The notes beneath the pieces are model-generated. The model did not search any database and was not told where the DNA came from. It was given only the letters and a program-made list of their open reading frames with translations. This document shows positions 17,838 to 26,327 of a stretch of 64,000 nucleotides of DNA, piece by piece; positions within the stretch are counted from its first letter, which is position 1; every line of letters begins with the position of its first letter. Position numbers and translations under genes: made by a program. This DNA is from Chloroflexi bacterium 54-19. GTDB taxonomy: Bacteria > Chloroflexota > Chloroflexia > Chloroheliales > Chloroheliaceae. The stretch spans positions 224,875 to 288,874 of the forward strand of contig MKTJ01000044.1 of assembly GCA_001898225.1 (NCBI GenBank), written 5' to 3'.

Positions 17838-18509
17838 TTAACCCTCCCAGACCGTGTATTCCAGCCCGCCACTGAAAGGTAGGGTCACGGTGCGGAACCC
17901 CGAATTTTCCGCTTTAATCCTGGCTAAAAAGGCCGCGTAACCCTTCGCCGCAAAGATAGTATTGTCGCTGATAATGACCGCGCCCTTTTTTAGCTGCGGG
18001 ATGAGCAGTTCGAGGGCCGGGAGCGCCATCGGCGTCCAGATGTCCATCAGCACGAAATCGACCGGGCCACCGGTATCCCCGATGGTTTCGCGCAAATCCC
18101 CTTCCCGCAAATCTATATATTCGCTTACCCCGGCCTCGGCCCAGTTGGCGCGGGCGGCGGCGCATTTCTCCGGCTCGTACTCGGTCCCGATAACGATCCC
18201 TTTCCCGCCGTTGTCGCGGATTGCTGCCGCCAGGTAAATCGTCGAGACGCCGTAAGACGTGCCGATTTCGACAATCCGTTGCGCTCCCAGGGCACGGCAT
18301 TGTAAATAGCAGAACTCGGCCTTATCGGGTTCCAGGGCCACCAGTTTATCGCTCAAATATTTCTTGCGGGCCGATTCAAAGTCGGGGCCGGGCGGTAAAT
18401 CGGCATTTCTCACCGGGTTGGCTTTTTCTTCCGCCTCCTGGCGTTCGCTAATTTCGTACAGCCGGGTCAGGACCGCTTCGGCCCGCGCATCTCTTAAAAT
18501 AGTCGGCAT
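17838..18509 (-). CDS. class I SAM-dependent O-methyltransferase
   Basis: A 223-residue protein of the methyltransferase-3 (COMT-like) type. Motif I reads RIVEIGTSYGVSTIYLA, an acidic residue for the ribose follows in GTEYEPEKC, and motif IV region FVLMDIWTPM is followed by GAVIISDN. The substrate (catechol, flavonoid or CoA ester) is not readable. It is monocistronic and divergent from the PaaX cluster. Confidence 0.85.
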   Translation of the reverse strand: MPTILRDARAEAVLTRLYEISERQEAEEKANPVRNADLPPGPDFESARKKYLSDKLVALEPDKAEFCYLQCRALGAQRIVEIGTSYGVSTIYLAAAIRDNGGKGIVIGTEYEPEKCAAARANWAEAGVSEYIDLREGDLRETIGDTGGPVDFVLMDIWTPMALPALELLIPQLKKGAVIISDNTIFAAKGYAAFLARIKAENSGFRTVTLPFSGGLEYTVWEG

Positions 18510-18612
18510 AGACTATTCCTTTCCTGGGTGTTGGATTTTTTAATTCGGACGATTTTAATATTTAAGATAGCCTGAGCTACCCAGGGTGTCAATTAAAATC
18601 TAGAAATCATCC

Positions 18613-18641
18613 TTGACAGCCTCCTCGTTTTGCCCGATAAT
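18613..18641 (+). promoter_or_regulatory. sigma-70 promoter of the paa-like cluster
   Basis: A consensus -35 TTGACA (18613-18618) and a near-consensus -10 GATAAT (18636-18641) with exactly 17 bases between. This is one of the clearest promoters in the window. Confidence 0.85.
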
Positions 18642-18663
18642 ATATAACAGGTTTCGAACTTTC

Positions 18664-18687
18664 GTAGAAAAAGTGTTGTATTTCTAC
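18664..18687 (+). promoter_or_regulatory. candidate PaaX operator
   Basis: GTAGAAA and TTTCTAC form a perfect 7-bp inverted repeat with a 10-base spacer, just downstream of the promoter and 28 bases before the paaX start. Its place fits autorepression relieved by an acyl-CoA. Confidence 0.5.
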
Positions 18688-18714
18688 CACTGCCAGGCAA
18701 TTAAGGACGCGCCG

Positions 18715-19680
18715 ATGCATCCACGGTCTATGCTTTTCACCCTCTGGGGCGTTTATATCCGCCATTTCGGTAGCGAAATTCCGCTCAGCGCCGTTCTGCG
18801 CCTGATGGACGAGTTTGGATTCGCCGGGCCTGCCGTCCGCGTGGCGGTCAGCCGCCTGGCCGAGCAGGGCTGGGTCTCGCTCCGAAAGGCCGGGCGCAAC
18901 AGTTATCTTTCCATGACGCCCAAGGGCCTCGAACGGGTGGACGAAGCGGCGACCCGGATATACCGGCTGCGGCCCGAACGCTGGAACGGTTCCTGGCTGC
19001 TCCTGACCTACACCATTCCCGAAGAACAACGCGCCGCCCGCGACCAGCTCCGGGCCGACCTGGCCTGGTGGGGTTTTGGCACTCTTTCGCCGGGTACCTG
19101 GCTTTCGCCCCATTCGCTCAGCCCGGCCCTGGCCGCCCGCCTCGCCTCGCCCGAATTTTCCCCATATGTCGACTATTTCCAGGCCCGCTACACAGGACCC
19201 AATACCAACGCGGCCCTGGTGTTAAAAGGCTGGCGGCTGGAAGAAGTCTTTGCCAGGTACAATTTATTCCTGGAAAAATTCTACCCGGAGTTCGAGGCGG
19301 CCCAATCCGGGGCCCAGGCCAGGGCCCTTTCCGAGCAGGACTGTTTCGTCCGGCGCTGCCGCCTGGTCCACGAGTATCGCAAATTCCTTTTTGTTGACCC
19401 CGGTCTGCCCGAAGAACTGCTGGCGGCGGACTGGCCGGGTGGAGAGGCTTTCGCCCTCTTTCACGCCTACGACCAGCTATTGGCCGGACCCGCCGCCCGC
19501 TATTTTTATAGTGTCTATCTCGCTGCCGGTGGCCTCAATTTAGCCCCGGAGCGGTTAAAACAAAGCCTGGAAGCCGCCCTCAATCCCTTTGGCCCGACCG
19601 GCTCTTACGTATCCGAACAAAGTGATAAACCGGGCCTGGCTTATTTCAAAGTGCTGGACAGGGTGCCAACCCATCGTTAG
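18715..19680 (+). CDS. paaX: PaaX-family transcriptional repressor
   Basis: A 321-residue regulator. The N-terminal winged helix (MLFTLWGVYIRHFG, then VRVAVSRLAEQGWVSLRKAGRNSYL) is followed by the PaaX C-terminal domain with WNGSWLLLTYTIPE and LAWWGFGTLSPGTWLSP. The family represses phenylacetate genes until phenylacetyl-CoA binds. The start with AAGGA eight bases upstream is preferred over a frame extending to 18613. It is first in a five-gene unit, which supports local control of paaK and its neighbours. Confidence 0.92.
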   Translation: MHPRSMLFTLWGVYIRHFGSEIPLSAVLRLMDEFGFAGPAVRVAVSRLAEQGWVSLRKAGRNSYLSMTPKGLERVDEAATRIYRLRPERWNGSWLLLTYTIPEEQRAARDQLRADLAWWGFGTLSPGTWLSPHSLSPALAARLASPEFSPYVDYFQARYTGPNTNAALVLKGWRLEEVFARYNLFLEKFYPEFEAAQSGAQARALSEQDCFVRRCRLVHEYRKFLFVDPGLPEELLAADWPGGEAFALFHAYDQLLAGPAARYFYSVYLAAGGLNLAPERLKQSLEAALNPFGPTGSYVSEQSDKPGLAYFKVLDRVPTHR

Positions 19681-19732
19681 AGATAATAAAAAGACCTGCT
19701 CAAATTCTCAAAGTAGAGAAAGGATGTTTTAG

Positions 19733-21055
19733 ATGTTCTGGAATGAGGCTGTGGAAACGCTCGACCGCAGGGAGTTGGAAAAGCTTCAACTTCAACGGTT
19801 ACAGGCTACCCTCGAACGGGCTTATACGGTCCCTTTTCACAAGGAGCAGTTCGACCAGGCCGGGGTCAGGCCCGCCGCGCTCCAAAGCCTGGACGACCTG
19901 ACGAAATTCCCCTTTACAAAGAAAAGCCACCTGCGCGATAACTATCCCTTTGGCCTGTTCGCCGAGCCGACCGACAAACTGGTCCGGCTGCACGCTTCTT
20001 CGGGGACACGCGGCAAACCGACCGTGGTCGGGTACACCCGCCAGGACATCGACACCTGGGCGGAGGTCTGCGCCCGCTCTATCGCCTGCGCCGGGGGTCA
20101 ACCGGGCGATATGCTCCACGTCGCCTACGGCTACGGCCTCTTTACGGGCGGTCTCGGCATCCATTACGGCGCGGAAAAACTGGGGGCCTGCGTGGTCCCG
20201 GCTTCGGGCGGCAACACCCCCCGCCAGGTGATGCTTTTGCAGGATTTCAAGGCGGTCGGCCTGGCCTGTACCCCTTCTTACGCTCTTAACATCGCCGACC
20301 AGATGCGCGAACTGAAATATACTCCCCAGGACTTTAACCTCAAATACGGCATCTTCGGGGCCGAACCCTGGACCGAGGAAATCCGGGGTAAAATCGAGCA
20401 GGAACTCGGCCTGGTCGCGCTCGACATTTACGGGTTGAGCGAGGTCATGGGGCCGGGCGTCTCGATGGAGTGCGAACAGAAGCAGGGTTTGCACATCTGG
20501 GAGGACCATTTCCTGCCCGAAATCGTGGACCCGGCCACCGGCGAGCGCCTGCCCGAAGGCGAAACGGGCGAACTGGTCTTTACCTCGCTTACAAAGGAGG
20601 CCTTCCCGGTCGTGCGCTACCGGACCGGCGACCTCTGCGCCCTCTACTACGAACCTTGTCCCTGCGGGCGCACCCACGCCCGGATGTCCAAGATTAAAGG
20701 CCGGATTGACGACATGTTCATCGTCCGGGGCGTGAACGTCTTCCCATCCGAAATCGAGCGGGTTCTGCTCGAATTTGAAGAACTGGCCCCGCATTACCAG
20801 ATTATCCTGACCCGGCCCGAACACCTCGACGTGGTGACGGTCCTGACCGAGGTCAGTTCCAATTTTTACGCGAAACATATCGGTTTTGCCATGATGGACC
20901 ACAACCACCCGGCGGTAGACCATCTACGAGGCAATATCCGGCTCAAACTAAACCAGGCCCTGGGCGTTTCAATCGAGGTCCAGGTGACGGCTCCGCGCAC
21001 GATTGCCCGGAGTGAAGGAAAGGCGGTGCGGGTGGTAGACCAGCGCCCCCGCTAG
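19733..21055 (+). CDS. paaK: phenylacetate-CoA ligase
   Basis: A 440-residue adenylate-forming enzyme of the PaaK type. The phosphate-binding loop reads LHASSGTRGKPTVVGYT; A5 region YGLSEVMGPGVSMEC and A7/A8 region YRTGDLCALYYEPCPCGRTHARMSKIKGRIDD follow, then a C-terminal lid domain. It joins CoA to phenylacetate or a related aryl acid using ATP. Length and motifs are normal. It lies second behind paaX. Confidence 0.93.
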   Translation: MFWNEAVETLDRRELEKLQLQRLQATLERAYTVPFHKEQFDQAGVRPAALQSLDDLTKFPFTKKSHLRDNYPFGLFAEPTDKLVRLHASSGTRGKPTVVGYTRQDIDTWAEVCARSIACAGGQPGDMLHVAYGYGLFTGGLGIHYGAEKLGACVVPASGGNTPRQVMLLQDFKAVGLACTPSYALNIADQMRELKYTPQDFNLKYGIFGAEPWTEEIRGKIEQELGLVALDIYGLSEVMGPGVSMECEQKQGLHIWEDHFLPEIVDPATGERLPEGETGELVFTSLTKEAFPVVRYRTGDLCALYYEPCPCGRTHARMSKIKGRIDDMFIVRGVNVFPSEIERVLLEFEELAPHYQIILTRPEHLDVVTVLTEVSSNFYAKHIGFAMMDHNHPAVDHLRGNIRLKLNQALGVSIEVQVTAPRTIARSEGKAVRVVDQRPR

Positions 21056-21075
21056 TTCAAAGGAGAATTTTTTAA

Positions 21076-21387
21076 ATGTACAAATTATTCGCTTTCTATA
21101 CCGAGCCCTCGGCGGAGGAAAAGGCCGCTTTCGAGGAATATTACCACGCGACCCATGTCCCGCTCTGTCACAAGATTCCCGGCCTGGTGAGCATCGAAGC
21201 AAACAAGTTTACCGGGGCGCTCGGTGGCGGTCCCGCTCCCTATTACATGATTACCATCCTGACCTTTAACAGTAAGGAGGAATACGAGGCGGGTATGGCG
21301 ACCCCGGAAGGCAAGGCGGTGGGCCGGGACACCCGCAATTTCCCCAAAGGGATTTTATCAATGGCCTTCGCGGAAACGGTCGACTGA
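21076..21387 (+). CDS. EthD-family small protein
   Basis: A 103-residue ferredoxin-like protein. It begins MYKLFAFYTEPSAEEKAAFEEYY and continues with THVPLCHKIPGL, the typical EthD/dimeric alpha-beta barrel layout. The biochemical role of EthD proteins is not settled; they often accompany oxygenases. AAAGGAG precedes the start, and it sits 20 bases behind paaK. Confidence 0.8.
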   Translation: MYKLFAFYTEPSAEEKAAFEEYYHATHVPLCHKIPGLVSIEANKFTGALGGGPAPYYMITILTFNSKEEYEAGMATPEGKAVGRDTRNFPKGILSMAFAETVD

Positions 21388-21432
21388 TTTAGCGCCCAGA
21401 AAAAGTACCAGTTAGAGTAAAGGATGGACAGC

Positions 21433-22227
21433 ATGGAGCAAGCCACCAGATTCCAGAATATCCTCTACGAAGTAAAACCGGACGGGGTCGCCTGGGTGAC
21501 CCTAAACCGGCCCGACGCCCTGAACTCGTTCACGGGCGACCTGCTGGCCGAACTGGCCGCCGCCTTTCACCAGGCCCGGCAGAATGAGGAGGTGCGGGTC
21601 GTCGTCATCACCGGGGCGGGGCGGGCCTTTTGCGCGGGCCAGGACCTGCGGGCCAACCCCGACGCCATCAACGACCTCAAGACCTGGCTCAAGACCACGT
21701 ATCGCCCGATGCTGATGGCCCTGCAAGATTTAGCCAAGCCGACCGTCGCGATGGTCAACGGGGTAGCCGCCGGGGCGGGGTTCTCGCTGGCGCTGGCCTG
21801 CGACTTCCGGGTCGCCTCGGCCAAGGCCCGCTTCGTCCCGGCCTTTGGTAAAATCGCCCTGGTCCCCGATAGCGGCATGAGTATCAACCTGCCGCGCCTT
21901 ATCGGGTACGGGCGGGCCCTGGAACTGCTAGGTCTCAGCCGCGACCTGACCGGGGAGGAAGCTTTCGCCTGGGGCCTGGTCAACCGGGTCTGCCCGCCCG
22001 ACGAACTCGTGGATAAAACGACCGAGTTGGCCGGGCAACTGGCCCAGGTCGCCCCGCTGGCTTTCTCCCACACCAAAGATTTGTTACAGCGCGCCCCGCT
22101 CCTGACTCTTAACGAGGCCCTTGCCCTGGAAGAAGCGGCCCAGGGCCGGGTCGGGTCGAGCGCCGACTTCAGGGAAGGGCTGGCCGCTTTCGAGGAAAAA
22201 CGCCCGCCGCGCTTTAGTGGTAAATAA
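21433..22227 (+). CDS. paaG: enoyl-CoA hydratase/isomerase, PaaG-like
   Basis: A 264-residue crotonase. The oxyanion-hole motif VITGAGRAFCAGQDLRAN and NGVAAGAGFSLALACDFRVAS are intact. The position after PDSGMSINLPRLIGYGRA matches PaaG, the ring-opening 1,2-epoxyphenylacetyl-CoA isomerase, better than fatty-acid hydratases. An ATG three codons upstream overlaps the AAAGGA site, so the second ATG is preferred. Its place between paaK and a PaaA-like oxygenase supports the assignment. Confidence 0.82.
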   Translation: MEQATRFQNILYEVKPDGVAWVTLNRPDALNSFTGDLLAELAAAFHQARQNEEVRVVVITGAGRAFCAGQDLRANPDAINDLKTWLKTTYRPMLMALQDLAKPTVAMVNGVAAGAGFSLALACDFRVASAKARFVPAFGKIALVPDSGMSINLPRLIGYGRALELLGLSRDLTGEEAFAWGLVNRVCPPDELVDKTTELAGQLAQVAPLAFSHTKDLLQRAPLLTLNEALALEEAAQGRVGSSADFREGLAAFEEKRPPRFSGK

Positions 22228-22245
22228 TTTTCGAGGAGTAAACTT

Positions 22246-23058
22246 ATGACTACGATAGTTAAAAATGAAAGCCAGCTTGAGCAGGAGATGATGGCTATAA
22301 TCGAGTCGGGGGGCCGCCTCGAAAAAGACAGCCCGATGACCGCCGACTACCGCGAGAACCTGCTCAACCTGATGACGATGCAGGCCGATAGCGAACTGGC
22401 CGGGTCTTACGGCTATATCCCCTGGATTAACCAGGCCCCCAGCATTGACGAAAAGCTTATTGTGGCGAATATCGTCCGGGACGAGGTGCTGCACGGCAAA
22501 CGGATGTACGGTCTGCTCAAAGAGTTGGGCGTGGACGCCGAGGCCCGCGTGAAGGAACACGACGCCGCTTTCATGGCCCGCCTGGACGACTCCAACGCCA
22601 ACATCGGCACCGAGCGCAAGGCTTCCGACAAGCGGGTGAACATCTTCTATTACCCGATTGACACCTGGACCGACTTTATCATGTTTAACTTCTGCATGGA
22701 CCGGGGCTCGGCCCACCAGTTGGAGGACGTGAAGCAATCGAGCTACGGCCCCTGGGCGCGGGTTATCGAGCTCATTTTCAAGGAGGAAGTGACCCATATC
22801 CGGCACGGCGATATGTGGGTCGAGCGGTTGGCGAAAGACCCCGCCACCCACGACGACTGCCAGGAGACTTTTAACAAGTGGTACGCCCGCACCATGAATA
22901 TCTTTGGTCGGCCCGGCAGTTCCCGCAACAAGCTTTACCGGAAGTACCATCTAAAACTGCGCGACAACGACGAGGTTCGGGCCGCCTTCGACGCCGAAAT
23001 CCACGAGAAGTGCGCCGCCTACGGTTTGTCTGTTCCCGAATGGAAGCCAAACTGGTAG
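22246..23058 (+). CDS. PaaA-like diiron oxygenase subunit (phenylacetic acid catabolic protein)
   Basis: A 270-residue ferritin-like helical protein similar to the catalytic subunit of phenylacetyl-CoA epoxidase, but about 40 residues shorter. Likely iron ligands are Glu50 (DSELAG), Glu80 and His83 (DEVLHG), an Asp near 152, and Glu181 and His184 (EEVTHI), giving two ExxH motifs. PaaA normally works with PaaC, PaaB and the PaaE reductase; none of these is encoded nearby. It may be a self-contained oxygenase, or may borrow partners from elsewhere. GAGGAG precedes the start. Confidence 0.82.
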   Translation: MTTIVKNESQLEQEMMAIIESGGRLEKDSPMTADYRENLLNLMTMQADSELAGSYGYIPWINQAPSIDEKLIVANIVRDEVLHGKRMYGLLKELGVDAEARVKEHDAAFMARLDDSNANIGTERKASDKRVNIFYYPIDTWTDFIMFNFCMDRGSAHQLEDVKQSSYGPWARVIELIFKEEVTHIRHGDMWVERLAKDPATHDDCQETFNKWYARTMNIFGRPGSSRNKLYRKYHLKLRDNDEVRAAFDAEIHEKCAAYGLSVPEWKPNW

Positions 23059-23069
23059 GGAAGTTTTTA

Positions 23070-23101
23070 GTAGTCAGAAGGCAGAGGTCAGAAGTCAGAG
23101 T
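23070..23101. repeat. degenerate 7-bp tandem repeat
   Basis: Four heptamers, AGAAGGC-AGAGGTC-AGAAGTC-AGAG, just after the oxygenase gene. Same unit as at 8730 (other strand) and 42992. Confidence 0.8.
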
Positions 23102-23114
23102 TTAGTTTTGCCAT

Positions 23115-23290
23115 TCCTCGACTTTTCTTGTCATTCCGAGCGTAGTCGAGGAATCTAGCCCGTAGACAGCGCCGTTGGCGAAACGCCAGGACAAAGACTT
23201 TGCCAGATTCAACGTGAGACAGGTCGAAGCCTGATTCTGAGTGAGTTGTGGGAGAGTCGCGGTCTTTACGCAGCGCCGTTGGCATATATA
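23115..23290. repeat. dispersed intergenic repeat, copy C
   Basis: Begins GTCATTCCGAGC...GAGGAATCT, then GCGCCGTTGGCG, CAAAGAC and CAGGTCGAAGCCTGATTC. The same order occurs at 39420-39590 with roughly a quarter of the positions changed by eye. Non-coding. Confidence 0.7.
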
Positions 23291-23339
23291 ACTATAACAA
23301 TTTTCGGACTTTGCAAAGGCCCTGGTAGTACAAACAAAG

Positions 23340-23373
23340 AGCCTGGTGAGTTTTACACCCGCCAGGCTTTTTT
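23340..23373 (+). terminator. Rho-independent terminator
   Basis: AGCCTGG/CCAGGCT stem followed by T6. It is nearly the same as the terminator at 23782. Confidence 0.85.
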
Positions 23374-23457
23374 AGTTAAAAATTAGGATACTAACAGTAA
23401 GTTTTGCACCTTTTGCTGTGGAAATTTTCGGTAAATTCATTTAAGAGGAGAAAATAA

Positions 23458-23763
23458 ATGATAAGCGATAAATTATACTTATACAAAGGGGAAACTTTAC
23501 TTGGTACCTTGCAATTAAAAGAAGTTGACCAACCCTGGTTTATATGTAGTTTTAGCCCAACCGCAGCCTTTGAAGAAGTTAAACCTTTATTTGATAGGGA
23601 ACTTGAGTTGTTGAACGCCGGTGATTCTGAGGAAGATGCCTGGGAGGAAATAATGGGGCAAATTGATGCTTTAAAGTTAAGACTAACAGAAGCCGAAAAT
23701 GGGAATAATATTGAAGAATTTCTTTTACATATCCAAAATGACGAAGCCTGGTTTCGTTATTAG
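23458..23763 (+). CDS. low-GC small protein of unknown function
   Basis: A 101-residue acidic soluble protein with strands at the start (LYLYKGETLLGTLQL) and helices later. I do not recognise it. Its G+C is far below the surrounding genes, with many TTA, AAT and GAA codons, and it is enclosed by two near-identical terminators. This points to recent acquisition. The upstream AGAGGAGA supports the start. Small immunity-type proteins look similar, but no partner toxin is seen. Confidence 0.7.
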   Translation: MISDKLYLYKGETLLGTLQLKEVDQPWFICSFSPTAAFEEVKPLFDRELELLNAGDSEEDAWEEIMGQIDALKLRLTEAENGNNIEEFLLHIQNDEAWFRY

Positions 23764-23779
23764 CATAATAATAATAGAA

Positions 23780-23815
23780 AAAGCCTGGCGGGTTTTAACA
23801 TCCACCAGGCTTTTT
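23780..23815 (+). terminator. Rho-independent terminator
   Basis: AAAAAGCCTGG and CCAGGCTTTTT form an 11-bp stem with a 15-base loop. It resembles the terminator at 23340. Confidence 0.85.
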
Positions 23816-23858
23816 GATTTACCTTAAAACTTTAACTTAAACCTGTAAAATCCCTGGT

Positions 23859-25409
23859 TTAGTTGTTGTCCGAGTCCCAGTCGTGGCCTTTACCCTGGCT
23901 CGGCACGACCTGGCCGGTTTTCGGATTGAGGAAAAGGCGTTCGTTCTTGCTCCCGTTCGAGAAATCGAACATATTCACGAGGGAACCGGCCAGAACATCG
24001 TAAGAACCGTCACCTATCCGGCCCAGTTTCCAGTTGTCCTCGATAAACCGGAGAATAGAACTCTGGTCGGTCAGGGTATGGTCAACCGAATTGTGGCGGG
24101 CGTAAGGGGAGATTACCAGCAGCGGTAAGCGCGGGCCATAGCCACACCGGTCCTGGTAGCCGCCCAATACCGGCGCTTTGGTACCGCACAGACCGGCATC
24201 AGTAAACGCATCCGAACCGCTCTGGGACTGGTTCAGGATGGTGCCCATCTGGTGGTCGTACCAGCCGTCCGAGTCGTCATAGGCGATAACTACCGCCGTA
24301 TTTTTCCACTGAGGGCTCTTTTCCAACTGGTTGATGGTATTCACCAGGAAGGTTTGTTCGTCCAGCGGGTCGGAATACCCGGCGTGACCGTCCTGGTAAC
24401 TGGCCGCTTTCAGGAAGCTAACAGCCGGAAGGTTATTGTTGGAGACAGCGGTCCAGAAGTCGGTCAAATCGTACTGGTGATTGGCCTGGTCGGTCTTGCC
24501 AATCATGTTGGCCGAGGTCGGGGGCAGGTGGTGCGGGTTGGCCGTACTGGCGTAATACATGAATGGTTCGTGGTGGGCGCTGTAGTCGGTAATGGTAGCG
24601 CCGCCAATGTTGGTGTGAGTGCTGCCGCAGACCGCCGTGCCGTTATTTGTAGAAGTGGGTCTGAAACCACCCTGGAACCAGCCCCAGGTCATATTCTTAC
24701 TGTTAAGCACATCCCCGATGTTTTTGCCGGTCATACCAATCTTTTTGGTCGAGCAATCATCGTAAATGGGGTCCGGGTCGCCGATGACCGAGCCATTCAC
24801 CACGCTATTGGGAAGGGTATCCGGCGTGGCTCCGTGGGTCTGCCCGGAGATTAAGTTCAAAGCCCCAGGCGTAGAAGGACCGAAGGTCGTACCGTAGGAA
24901 TTGTCGTTCATGGCGAAATTCTGGGCGTAGTTCCAGAGGGCGGTAACGGTATTCCCATCAAAATAATCCATTACGATAGTCTTGTCGGGGCAGCTTCCGC
25001 CGCTAACCGATTCGACAAATTTATCCATTAAGCCGTGGTCAAAAGCCTTTTGCTCGTCCATATAAGAATGGTCCTGGTCGCAGGTCAACGCCTGGGAAGG
25101 GCCGAGGCGCTGCGGATTGGAGAGGTTCGGGTTATAGTTGAGCAGGGCTTCGTTCAGGCCGTTTACGCTCGGAGTATCCTTGCTTGCCTGGAAGCGGGTT
25201 TCGCCGGGTTTGTTCTGGGCGGTGGGGTAGGTACCGAAATAATGGTCGAAAGAAACATTTTCCTGGAAAATAACGACCAGGTGTTGGATGGGAGTCGTGG
25301 TAGTATCAGGCCGGTTGTCTGATTTGGTAGCAGCATAAGTAAACACTGGAACAGTTAAAGCTACCAAAAGGCATAGAACTGCCCCGGCGCTGAAAGCCAG
25401 TTTTTTCAA
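23859..25409 (-). CDS. secreted phosphoesterase (phospholipase C/acid phosphatase-like)
   Basis: A 516-residue protein with an N-terminal Sec signal peptide (hydrophobic residues 8-24, cleavage near YAA). It belongs to the alkaline-phosphatase-like phosphoesterase family of bacterial phospholipase C. HLVVIFQENVSFDHYFGTYP gives the metal-binding Glu-Asn, GPSTPGALNLISGQTHG the catalytic Thr region, and VIAYDDSDGWYDHQ further ligands. A start at TTG with AGGAGG six bases upstream is likely. It probably releases phosphate from phospholipids or other esters outside the cell. Confidence 0.88.
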   Translation of the reverse strand: MKKLAFSAGAVLCLLVALTVPVFTYAATKSDNRPDTTTTPIQHLVVIFQENVSFDHYFGTYPTAQNKPGETRFQASKDTPSVNGLNEALLNYNPNLSNPQRLGPSQALTCDQDHSYMDEQKAFDHGLMDKFVESVSGGSCPDKTIVMDYFDGNTVTALWNYAQNFAMNDNSYGTTFGPSTPGALNLISGQTHGATPDTLPNSVVNGSVIGDPDPIYDDCSTKKIGMTGKNIGDVLNSKNMTWGWFQGGFRPTSTNNGTAVCGSTHTNIGGATITDYSAHHEPFMYYASTANPHHLPPTSANMIGKTDQANHQYDLTDFWTAVSNNNLPAVSFLKAASYQDGHAGYSDPLDEQTFLVNTINQLEKSPQWKNTAVVIAYDDSDGWYDHQMGTILNQSQSGSDAFTDAGLCGTKAPVLGGYQDRCGYGPRLPLLVISPYARHNSVDHTLTDQSSILRFIEDNWKLGRIGDGSYDVLAGSLVNMFDFSNGSKNERLFLNPKTGQVVPSQGKGHDWDSDNN

Positions 25410-25687
25410 GAGAGCCTCCTGTATAAATTTGCATGCCAGGTTCTAAAAAACCACCCTAAAGAAGTTTGAACACTAAAGTTGTATAGAGAAAAACCTTCTT
25501 AATGGAGCCGGGTAGAGATATATTTGAGCCATTACAAGCTTTAGTGATATGCCACCAGAATACCCTGCTCTTATAAACAAAGGTTTAAGAAGCTTTTAAA
25601 TTTTTGATTAACAGGTTGTTAAGAGGGTTATTAAAACCGCTCGTTTTGAGGACCGGTAACAATGAGAGGAATTAGAAATAGAATGGA

Positions 25688-26152
25688 TTACTCCTCGATT
25701 CTGGTTTCGGATGGGTTGGGGGCAGGAAAGCCGTAAATATGCTGGTTTCCTTCTGGGGGGCGCGACTCCCTGATTAACGACGGGCGGAAGAAGATAAACC
25801 AGGCCGAAACCAATAATAAGAAACCGCAAATGCCTATACCGCCAACATACGCGAATATTGTCTTAAGAGCGTCTCCAGAAAAATCGCCCTTACTGGTCAT
25901 AAATCCTAAAATAATAATACCGAATAAACCCAGTCCACCTAGCAATTGAAGGATACCACCTGCCACTAATCTTGTCTTTGTCAGCCAGCCGCTAAACCAG
26001 ACGAATCCAACTGCAACAATCAGTGAGAACATAAAAGGAACAATCGTAATGCTCATGCTGGGGTCTTTTATAGAAATAATAATAGGTATAACATGGCCGG
26101 TAACCAGGGCGGCAATACCCCACATGCTAAGCTTAAAGGGAAGGTTTCGCAT
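25688..26152 (-). CDS. small four-helix membrane protein, unknown
   Basis: A 154-residue protein with four hydrophobic segments (about 8-25, 35-55, 68-85, 95-118) and a polar C-terminal tail ending in PNPSETRIEE. No family is recognised. AGGA supports the ATG start. Codon composition is lower in GC than its neighbours. Confidence 0.65.
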   Translation of the reverse strand: MRNLPFKLSMWGIAALVTGHVIPIIISIKDPSMSITIVPFMFSLIVAVGFVWFSGWLTKTRLVAGGILQLLGGLGLFGIIILGFMTSKGDFSGDALKTIFAYVGGIGICGFLLLVSAWFIFFRPSLIRESRPPEGNQHIYGFPAPNPSETRIEE

Positions 26153-26258
26153 AAGAATTCCTGTATAAATTTTAAATTATTTGAAGCGGAATGAGTTGTA
26201 AAGATTATATTCTAACAATTTAAGTTTTACAAATGGGGCAAAGTATTTTTCGGGAATC

Positions 26259-26303
26259 AAAAACCCCTGGCCCCTCCCTTTTCAGGTTGAGCCAGGGGTT
26301 TTC
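26259..26303 (-). terminator. Rho-independent terminator of gyrB
   Basis: AAAACCCCTGGC and GCCAGGGGTTTTT form a 12-bp stem 25 bases beyond the gyrB stop. Confidence 0.9.
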
Positions 26304-26327
26304 GGTTTTATTTACCGCGACTGGTTG

